Shown here: positions 56,701 through 64,000 of the stretch, piece after piece
How the letters are laid out: each line of letters opens with the position of its first letter
Numbering within the stretch: the first letter of the stretch is position 1
From: Lasiosphaeria ovina
Lineage: Eukaryota; Ascomycota; Sordariomycetes; Sordariales; Lasiosphaeriaceae
NCBI GenBank assembly: GCA_033439765.1
Contig: JAULSN010000009.1
Location: forward strand, 1,178,001 to 1,242,000
Length of the DNA: 64,000 bases
Reading direction: 5' to 3'
Translations under genes and position numbers: made by a program
The notes under the pieces: model-generated
Database searches by the model: none
Told to the model about the DNA's origin: nothing
What the model saw: only the letters and a program-made list of their open reading frames with translations

Positions 56701-57673
56701 AATATAAGAGAGCTCGCCCTTGTTTACACTGAAGTTTATGTCAGCCAATGCATTCTTGCGCTCGTGGCGGTTCCACGAGAACGTGTGCCGTCACTGATAA
56801 GAACGGTCTCGTCTCCCGCTTCTTGCGCGGCAGGCTTCACTTCGACGGCATCGGCCTGCATCTCCTCAGCAGCAAGTACGCAGTAAGACGACCGACTGCA
56901 ACACTAGCTTCGACGATCAAAGTGATGAACCATCGGGAGAACCGCCAGAGGAAATGTGAGCAGGAGGTCGAACAGTGCTACAGAATGGATCAGCCACAGG
57001 CCGCGCACATCACAAAGGGGGAGTATATCATACCCAGAGTAGGGCAAATCTTCTCAGTTGTCAGCGGGGCGTCGTTGGTCAAGACGAATACAACACGGCA
57101 ACCAAGTGTTGAGCAAGATACAAGGAAGGGGGCCGTCCCATCTCCAAGAAGAAGAAGCAGATTCGCATCCGAGTCGAGGAGGGGGTATTGCAGGTGTTGC
57201 CATCGAAAGCAGTTAAGATGCCATCGGTTTCCAGCTACAGCAAGGTCAGTACACACAAAGACAAATACCAACTGTCGTCGGCGCTGAGGTGGGGGCATGT
57301 CCGTGGTTTGCAAGACTCTAGAGGGATCGCGCCGACGTACCGAGTTTGAAAGCCTTGGCGATGACGGCGGCGCGTAGACGGATCGGCGGCTCGCTCGTTG
57401 CTGCTCCGCGCGGGGTGGACCGGCCAGAAGTGACGATTGATAACGCGCCCCAGCTCTGGCGTTCCCGAGATACCGCTGATGGGGGTTGGGGGCGGCCGTG
57501 CGCGCCGCCGTGCAAGACGCAATTCCTCCTGTTAACCACCCTATCTGGGGTGAGCGAGGTGCCCCTGTATAAAGCGAGCCTCTGCATCAAGCGCAGGAAG
57601 ATTCACTGACAGCCACGCCAAGACGCTGTGAGACAGCTACGTGCAGCCCGGCAAGGAGCTCTCTGAACCCAAA
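56701..57673. other. No supportable gene; coding-like remnants
   Basis: Several overlapping open frames are present on both strands (for example 56748-57287 plus and 57235-57590 minus). None has an ATG-to-stop structure with a motif I can recognise, and composition does not single one out. Nothing else was seen. Confidence 0.35.
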
Positions 57674-58253
57674 CTATATCGACAAGAAAGCCGACGCCAA
57701 GATCTTCATGCCTGCTCTGCCCTGCCTTGCCCTGTCTGTGTGTGCATTTTGCGTTTTGGTCGGCAACTTAGTGACGGAAGCGCATAGAACCACCGTAGAT
57801 AAGGAAGGACAAAGGAAGGCATAAGGGGACTTTGCTTTTTGGTCGTCATCGGGATTAACGTATTGAATATGCCGGAATAAGGACCTGGGAAAGTGGAAGT
57901 GGGAAGGATCGCAGCGGCCGAAAAGTCCGGGCTGGGTCGAGCTCGGGCCAAAAGTCAAAAGCGCGTTGCTGCCTGCTGCGTAGGCTGAGCTTGTGCTGTC
58001 TCCTTTGCCAACTGGGCGGCTGGACTTACCCTTTGACGTTGCCTTCGGCGTTGAGAATCTGACGCCGCTGCTGGCGTTGCTGCTCGGACTGTCTTTTCCG
58101 GCTGGGAAGACTGCGTTGGCTGTTCCGGCTGTGGCGGTTGCGTTGGCTGTGGCGGTTCGTTGGCTGTGGTATGGCGACCGGACCAAAAAAGAAGAAGGGA
58201 AAAACCACCAGGGGCTGACACTCCTCCCGCCATTGAACATTGAAATTAGGCAT
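57674..58253 (-). CDS. Hypothetical two-exon protein ending in repeat R
   Basis: On minus, ATG 58253 opens a frame (MPNFNVQWREECQPL) with a Gln/Arg/Ser-rich stretch. A GTAAGT donor at 58029 and a CCCAG acceptor at 57885 would remove about 145 nt and join NVKG to SLFRHIQYVNPDDD, open to a TAG at about 57674. The second exon overlaps an inverted copy of repeat R, so its tail is repeat-derived. An overlapping ATG at 58233 reads another frame. I do not recognise the family, and this may be non-coding. Confidence 0.3.
57715..57860 (-). repeat. Dispersed repeat R, inverted copy
   Basis: Read on minus: GACGACCAAAAAGCAAAGTC, CCTTTGTCC, CGGTGGTTCTATGC and AGTTGCCGACCAAAA, the same order as in the other copies. 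Confidence 0.65.
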
Positions 58254-58309
58254 CTCCGTTTACGCATCGAATATGTCGCTAAGGTCTTGATAAAAACCTT
58301 TGAGGGCAC

Positions 58310-59748
58310 CTTTCGGCATGTCCCGAAAAGAATAGCGGAAAGAACCCCCGGGCGGCTAGTCTGGTTAGACTGGTTTCATGGTTCATATTCTGGTATTCCG
58401 CGCCGTGGCCGTTGCCGTAGTTACCGCTGCGCATAATATGAAAAGTGCCTAAAAGGCAGTATGATGACACAGTCTGGGACTCTGAATATGGAAGATCAAA
58501 GGTGCAAGCTGACAAGGAAGATTTACCGAAGTCAAAATCTTCAATGAAGGATTGTGGCCCCCACGGCAATCGTAGGTCTAAGTCAATAGTACCGTGGGAA
58601 AGAGGAGATCAAGGCAGTCAGAATGGTATGCTAGAAGTGGTGATTGAAGGAGTGATTAATTGTTGATGTAGAAGAGAGAGAGAAGTGTGTGAAAATGAGG
58701 GACGGAAGCTTCCTATATATACATAAAAATCCACACCATCTAAAGCTCCACATACTCTACAAAAACAAGCCCTACAGGCTAGGTGGCCTTATTTCCTTCG
58801 GTTATTACTATAGGCATCGTCACTTCCACCGTGCGACGTCCGACGAGGATCCTGTAACCCTTTGGCGTAGCCATTCTAGATCACATTTCGTTGTGTTTTG
58901 TAGCAACTAACGTTATGCCTGGGATTTTGATCTGCGGTGCGGTGGTAACGTGCCGAGGTCCTTCTCACCGATGCCTTCTGCCACCGATGTAGCCACCGAT
59001 GCGACTGGAACACGAATCACCGCCATCTAACTTTGCTATGGCTGTAGGCCGCAGTTCTGTTGAGTTGCAAGTGGGATGCTGGTGTCGTGTCGCTTAAACG
59101 TTGCAGCTCAAACGTGTTTATGGATTTATTTAGCGGGAACTAAACTGTGAGTGAATGTGCGCTCATAGGCGGGTGATAGTGGCGAAAGGGGCACGGTGGA
59201 CATCTACTGTGGTGGATCCATTGGCCGGGCTGGCTGTTAATTGTTCGCTGTGGCTGCGAGGAGTTGGGTTTTCTCCCCCTGAGACCGAAGAGAAGGTGCC
59301 AATCTTTTTGCTCCCTCACTAATCGACGACGACAACGACTCCCCCACCCATAGGAAACCACTCCCCATTTTTTCGGTACTTACCCGAGGGAACGCAATCG
59401 TACACAGCATCAGGAATTGCATCATGGCCTGGTGTCTGGTTCTTGTCAGACGCAGACGACGAGGGTGGACCCGAACAAGCGCGTGTGTGGCCATTTCAAC
59501 CTTGCTGAACCTTGGAGCTCGGCGCTTTGGAAGCCATTCCTTTCGATTCTATTCGAATAAAATGATCTATGTAAGGCCCTTTTCCTAACAACCCGCCCCC
59601 AGCCAAAGACGCTCAGAATATGTAACAGACACGAACGAGCGACTCCCTTCGCCTCCTGCGATGCGTCGGCGTGGGCCACCCCTCCAAAATAACCGCCTCC
59701 TTCGCCCTCCGCCGAGCCTGAAGACATCACATAGTTATCGTCCTCTTT
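58310..59748. other. Mostly non-coding; one short open frame
   Basis: A 73-codon plus frame at 58445-58666 (KRQYDDTVWDSEYGRSKVQ) has a protein-like composition but starts at GTG and has no known motif. The rest up to the Myb pseudogene shows no supportable gene. A GA run sits at 58671-58682. Confidence 0.35.
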
Positions 59749-60367
59749 TCAGACTTGGTACGCTGCCGGCCCGGGCTGGCGCGGAACGACCGGGCGAATG
59801 ACGCCCCACAGCTTCTCAAAAAAGTCCAGCCACGGAAGCGTGTAGTCCCGGAATTGCCCCAATATGTGGTTTCGCTGCATACAAGGTTAACTACACCGCC
59901 ATGGCCATGGCCAAATTGAAGGAAGGGAAAATGCAATTTACTTTGATCAGTTGTAGCTAGACAGTCGGGCTAAAGATGCACTACTGGAGGCGGTCGTCCT
60001 AGCGTACGCCGGGTTCCTCTCCAAGCTCCTGCCAAAGCCGGAACCTCTTCCTCTTGAGCGTCCATAAGCCGCCTGACGTCATCAACTCTGATCTCAACAC
60101 TCTCTTGCCTCCTCACTTCCTCGACAGCTCTTTCGTAGGCAGCTAATTTTAAAGTAGACTTCGTTTCGGAGACCGCGGTTAATCGCGTCATACATCACTT
60201 AGAGTATGACGTACGTACCTCAGCTCGTCGGGCCAGAACCTGCGCATGCGCCGCCGCCGCGGCGGGTTGGGGGCATCACCAGCAGCTGGCGCATCGCCAA
60301 CAGCTGGGGCCGGTGCCGGCAACGGCAGGCAAAGTAGCGAGTGCAAAAGGTTTCTTGGAGAAGTCAT
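59749..60367 (-). pseudogene. Myb/SANT-like DNA-binding protein, paralogue of the 61.3-kb gene, broken
   Basis: On minus, ATG 60367 starts a short Pro/Arg-rich exon ending FWPDELRY, then a GTACGT intron. The Myb/SANT-like domain begins STLKLAAYERAVEEVRRQ. Near 60080 the homology jumps to another frame (LWTLKRKRFRLWQELGEEPG), and two Trp codons of the expected pattern have become TAG. A GTAAAT...GCAG intron (about 59957-59890) precedes a last exon with FRDYTLPWLDFFEKLW and stop TGA 59751-59749. The intact paralogue has the same exon 2 motif (LPWLD...KLWG) and a similar intron. The frameshift and stops make it non-functional. Confidence 0.7.
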
Positions 60368-61337
60368 ATTGAAGGATGATGATATCTGAACGAGGGATAT
60401 CGAGAATGCTAGTTACTCTGCTGGTTGCTTGTTCCTTTTTTTTACCTTGGTGGCTCCTCAGTTGGTACCAGCCAAGGTGGACGCCTCAGGTCGCCCACGG
60501 CGGGGAACACGGGCTAAGGCCAAAGCGGGCAGCGCGTACAGACGAGTCGCAGTCCTAACCTAACTTGGGAGCCACCACCTCCCGAGTCCTGAAGCTTCGG
60601 CGCGCGCGCGCCAACAATCCACCAACAATCGAACCAACTGAGGTAGACTTGGGGGTGGGTGAGTGTGGCCTGGAAGTGAGTCCGCCTCAGGTCGCTCGTG
60701 TGCGATTCCATTGCTACTCCACTATAGTTAGTTGTTCGACGCCATCTCGGGGGTCCGAGCGACTGTCACAGGCATCACTCCACACCATCACAGGCATCAG
60801 GCAACAACAACGCTTGCAGGCTCTCGCGGACGAGGCTCGGATTCATATTGGTGACAGACTCGACCTGGTGTCACCGGCGGCGGCACCCATGTGGGCTCGC
60901 CGGCACTGTACCGACTTCCCCCAAAGCGGTCCTGGGTGACTGATTGGTTGTGGGTAGTGAGGACGACATGCCGCCTCAAGCGTCTCTGTAAAGCTCACAC
61001 CGCTACCACCGCCTGGTAGCGCATGACTGGCAGCTGATGCACATGTCACGGGCTGTTGGAGCTTAACTCGTAATTCCAGGATGCCGGTGTGTCTTCGACA
61101 ACAACAAGCAAACAAGTCTTCACCGGTCCCAAGCTAATAGACTGCCGATCGGATCATGGCAAAGTCAAAATAATTAGACGGCTCCAACACTACACATGAG
61201 GCCCACCAAATAACAGTCCGAACGCCCGGTCACTAGTATGGCGTCAATGTAGATATGGAAAATAATGCATCTGATGCATATGACAAGAGTCCGCCCGCCT
61301 GACATGGTGTATTATATCCAATATATCATTGTCCAAT
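60368..61337. other. Intergenic region between the two Myb-like genes
   Basis: No supportable gene. GC-alternating run at 60600-60610. The stretch 61022-61130 is repeated near 63537-63632. A TATA-rich, ATAT-containing leader precedes ATG 61338. Confidence 0.45.
61022..61130 (+). repeat. Direct repeat, copy 1 (partner 63537-63632)
   Basis: TGGCAGCTGATGC, CATGTCACGGGCTGTTGGAG and TCTTCGACAACAACAAGC recur in the same order and orientation near 63.54-63.63 kb. The two copies bracket the intact Myb gene and the MULE remnant. Confidence 0.6.
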
Positions 61338-62370
61338 ATGTCTTATAGCCAAGCACCAAACTCGACAGCACTACCGTCTTTTAGTATGACTCCGAGGGAC
61401 GCCATGCCCTCGCTGTCTTCCCTGCTGTCGCCGGACCCGGCTACGCAGCAGCAGCAGCAGCACGTCCCGGCGATGGCACAGCCACGGCCACAGCCACACC
61501 ATATGAATGTCATGCCCTCGCTCTATCAGCAGCAGCACATCCCGGCGACGGCGACGGCGACGGCGCAGCCACGTCATATGAACGGCATGCCCTCGCTCTC
61601 TTCCCTGCCATGGCCAGACCCGGCTACGCAGCAGCAGCACTTCCCGGCGACGGCACAGCCACGGCCACAGCCACACCATATGAATGTCATGCCCTCGCTC
61701 TATCAGCAGCAGCACATCCCGGCGACGGCGCAGCCACCTCCCATGAACGCTATGCCCTGGATCTCTTCCCTGCCATCGCCGTACCCGGCCACCCCGGCGG
61801 CCCGGGCTTCTTCTCGCAGCAACCCGCATCAGCTCAGGACGCATTATCCATACACACGCTGGCCCAAGAATGTGAAGCTGGTCATCTTCCAGACATTGTG
61901 CGACTGCATTGACCAAGGCTACCGGCCGAAACTCGTCTTCAAGAGTGCTGCATACCGCAAGGTTATTAGCGAAGTCGCAAGACAGACGAACATGATGATC
62001 GGGTTCGCCCAGATCAGGTGGATATTGGATGGTCAAAAGGAGAAGTTCCGTCGGTGGCAGAAGATTGGAGAGTTTCCCGGGGCAGGCTGGGACGAAGCCC
62101 TCAAGCAGTGGGTTCTTGAGCCGGCTGCCTGGGATGAGCTGATCAAAGTAAGTGCTTTTTTTTTTTTTTTCCTTGATCTGGCTTTCCTTAATTTGGCTAT
62201 GGCCATATATTTAACCTTGCATGTAGACAGACCCCAAGATAAGGGCATTGCGGGGCTGCTCGCTGCCATGGCTAGACCTCTCCAAAAAGTTGTGGGGCGG
62301 CATACCGGAACCAGAGAGGCGCACTGCCGCCCAGGACTCGCCATCTCTTAGTGAAGGGCAGCATGTGTAG
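61338..62370 (+). CDS. Myb/SANT-like domain DNA-binding protein
   Basis: Two exons (61338-62147 and 62227-62370) give 317 residues; the intron is GTAAGT...TAG with a TTAAC branch. Residues 1-172 are low-complexity, rich in Pro, Gln and Met. They contain a tandem repeat of about 55-61 residues (each unit starting MPSLSSL and containing MPSLYQQQHIPAT). Residues 173 to about 295 form a Myb/SANT-like domain of the Myb_DNA-bind_3 type: RWPKNVKLVIFQTL, RWILDGQKEKFRRWQKIGEF and GWDEALKQW. It continues in exon 2 with LPWLDLSKKLWGG. Such proteins bind DNA in the nucleus; the target is unknown. The ATG at 61338 is the first in frame. A broken paralogue lies 1 kb upstream on the opposite strand. Confidence 0.75.
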
Positions 62371-62569
62371 GAAGATCGGTGACCCCAAGGACTAGGTCGA
62401 TGAAGAGGCATAACCTATATACATGTGAGGCCGATTGAATAGAGTGGTGATGTTATTTATGAGAATTCATCGGGGCACCCACCCTAACACTACGTATACC
62501 CACCACTCCACACTTGCCAGCTATATCCAAGGACCCGTATCTTTAGCGGTAAAGAGTATTAGTGCATAG
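62371..62569. other. Spacer between Myb gene and MULE remnant
   Basis: Presumed 3' flank of the Myb gene; no motif recognised. Confidence 0.35.
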
Positions 62570-63165
62570 ATGACTTCAGGCCAAATCGCGAATTACCTGA
62601 GCGGTTCTGATGACTTCGACCTTGACTCCCTTGATACTTCGCTTCGCGCCTATACGGTTAAAAAAGACGATGTTGTGCCCACCGCCCGAGGTTTGAGGAT
62701 TCTCATTAAACCATAACAGGTCCGCAACGTTTAGGCGACCCTTCGTGAGCAACGATATAGTCCTTTTAACTTAATAACGGCCCTTATCGACATGTTGAAG
62801 CGTTATAAAGCTTCTCATAACATTGATTACTTTATTGACTGGGCCGATGAGGAGGATGCGACCGTACGGCGGGTAACGCGGGATTTTTAGACCTACAAGT
62901 GGTATATAGAGCTTTGGAGGGACAACCCGAGGCGTTGCCTTTCGACAACACGTACAAGGCAATCTTTTCCTTATATAATTGTGCCCTATACAATTGTGGT
63001 GCGTTGCTAATAATTTTTCTCTCTTTAGTTAATCGGTTCAATATACCTCTCTTCAACATTACCGGCATTAACTCCTTGCATGCCAATTTCCACGTTGCCT
63101 TCTGACTTTCCAGCGGGGACACCGAAGAAGACTTCATTTGGCACTTCGACTGCCTTGAGAAGTTG
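62570..63165 (+). pseudogene. Mutator-like (MULE) transposase remnant
   Basis: ATG 62570 opens a frame (MTSGQIANYLSGSDDFD) with TAA near 62713 and TAG near 62734. It continues with FNLITALIDMLKRY, YFIDWADEED and a further TAG near 62888. The homology then moves to another frame: LPFDNTYK at about 62936-62959, followed by an intron-like in-frame insert, then VNRFNIPLFNITGINSLHA at about 63030-63085 and SSGDTEEDFIWHF. The pattern DNTYKxNRFNxPLxxITG is typical of fungal MULE transposases and includes the first catalytic Asp. Only the central part is left, and I found no terminal inverted repeats around it. Confidence 0.75.
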
Positions 63166-63536
63166 GGGGGGTCTTGGGTCCTGCCGGCCGGCCCCTGTCA
63201 GAGGCAAGGCAAATGGTGATTCAGCTCATCGATGCACTTGCACCTGCACCCTATTCCATCATCCCCTGTGCGAACCCACCGCCAAATATTTAACCCATGT
63301 GAAAAAAGAACATTTAACCTATATGAGGTCATCAAGTCGAAGAAGGTTATCCGGAGAAGGGGTCAGACTCAACCTTATATGCTGGTTATGTTTTGACTAG
63401 GCTATATAACCTGGGTATCTTCTTGGGAGGAATCTGGTTCGTCCAAGCTCCGGTATCAACCTCGGCGGCGCAGACTTCCTGTGAGACGTCAGTGCCAAGC
63501 CCGCCTTTCCGGCCGTGCTCGTACTCGTGCTCGGAT

Positions 63537-63632
63537 GGTGGCTGGCAGCTGATGCCCATGTTACGGGTTGTTGGAGGCCCGTCTTCGACAACAACAAGCG
63601 AACAAGTCTCAACTAGTTCCCAGCTAATGCAC
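63537..63632 (+). repeat. Direct repeat, copy 2 (partner 61022-61130)
   Basis: TGGCAGCTGATGCCCATGTT, ACGGGTTGTTGGAG and TCTTCGACAACAACAAGCG match copy 1 with scattered substitutions and one indel. Confidence 0.6.
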
Positions 63633-63708
63633 ATATTACCAAGGGCAAGCAACCTATCTCGGCCCAAAGAACAGCTTCTTGGTGCACTGTAGGTACAAGG
63701 TATATCGG

Positions 63709-63868
63709 CGCCAAGGCCTTACAGCTCACCGCCTAGGAAAGTACCACATTTTACACCAAAATTACCACCACTTTCGCTAGCTGCACCGCTGCAAGTGCTG
63801 GCACCGCAATTGTACCGCAATTGCACAGGCAGCTGGAGCCATGCAAGCCCCTTTGCCGGGCGCTTTTC
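63709..63868 (-). repeat. MITE-like repeat, copy 2
   Basis: Read on minus it matches 9168-9322: GTGCAATTGCGGTACAATTG, CAGCTAGCGAA, GTAAAATGTGGTA, GGCGGTGAGCTGTA and GTACCTAC in order. It faces copy 1. Confidence 0.55.
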
Positions 63869-64000
63869 CAATGCATATCCAGTCCCAAACTCCTGACCGT
63901 GTCATCCTTTTTGGTCAATCATGATGTTCCAGCCCAATTACGCCTTCCCACGGCGGGAAGCCCTGGGTATTTATTTGCCGTGGGACCTGAGAGGGACAAT

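Larger units (their letters stand above)
63166..64000. other. Right end of window: repeats, no supportable gene
   Basis: Contains the second copy of the direct repeat (63537-63632) and the second MITE-like copy (63709-63868). Short open frames have no recognisable motif. Confidence 0.45.

Noticed and set aside
56748..57287. 179-codon plus frame with Arg-rich end
   Set aside because: The start is not well supported, overlapping frames exist on both strands, and no domain or conserved pattern is visible.
60565..60939. 124-codon plus frame between the Myb-like genes
   Set aside because: It starts at TTG, has no motif and no splice context; not called.
9168..63868. The inverted 150-bp pair as TIRs of one 54-kb transposon
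   Set aside because: Similarity does not end at a clean edge with a target duplication, and COX13, a housekeeping gene, would lie inside.
1..64000. tRNA or rRNA genes
   Set aside because: No A/B-box pair, cloverleaf or rRNA-like stretch was recognised by eye; a covariance-model scan would be needed to exclude small RNAs.

Overview
The window looks like an accessory, repeat-rich region of a filamentous ascomycete (Pezizomycotina). Three things point there: short introns with GTRNGT donors, CTAAC/CTGAC-like branch points and YAG acceptors; long blocks in which CpA/TpG dinucleotides are almost absent and CAG/TGG codons have become TAG, the signature of repeat-induced point mutation (RIP); and fungal transposon families plus typical fungal accessory genes. 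Only two genes look intact over their full length: the mitochondrial cytochrome c oxidase subunit VIa/Cox13 gene (34.8-35.9 kb, five exons, one of 8 nt) and a Myb/SANT-like DNA-binding gene (61.3-62.4 kb). Almost everything else is mobile DNA or decaying genes.

Layout. 0.3-8.1 kb: a pogo/Fot1-type DNA transposon (46-bp inverted ends, TA target) split by a Ty1/copia element (309-bp LTRs, 5-bp target duplication, minus orientation). 8.1-10.2 kb: non-coding, with dispersed repeats. 10.2-14.3 kb: a degraded DUF3435/captain-type tyrosine recombinase gene with C2H2 fingers, split by a solo copia LTR, then a broken P-loop kinase and an unknown coding fragment. 14.5-26.6 kb: a 12.1-kb element with perfect 86-bp inverted ends and a 10-bp target duplication. 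It carries two convergent, intron-rich, RIP-saturated genes of unknown family and is split by a Ty3/gypsy element (gypsy-1b). Its introns look related to one another and contain an 11-12-nt repeated module. 27-32.4 kb: a coiled-coil ORF between 63-bp direct repeats, an FHA-protein kinase pseudogene split by a second solo copia LTR, and further gene debris. 32.4-33.0 kb: a dense cluster of GACYRGTC palindromes. 34.8-35.9 kb: COX13.

36.4-55.7 kb is one copia element (copia-2, 217-bp LTRs) that landed about 0.5 kb behind COX13 and was itself invaded by gypsy-1a (plus orientation), which in turn received an unmutated solo LTR, and by a chromodomain gypsy (gypsy-2, minus orientation). All these boundaries are supported by matching target-site duplications, so the insertion order can be read directly. 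55.7-64 kb holds a second copy of the COX13 3' end, copies of a dispersed non-coding repeat, a pair of Myb/SANT-like paralogues (one broken, one intact) and a Mutator-type transposase remnant.

A recurring pattern is that RIP-type mutation saturates the interiors of several unrelated elements but spares their ends (LTRs, TIRs and adjoining few hundred bases). Functions stated for retroelement domains and gene families come from motif recognition by eye. No database search was run, and exon structures outside COX13 and the Myb gene are tentative.
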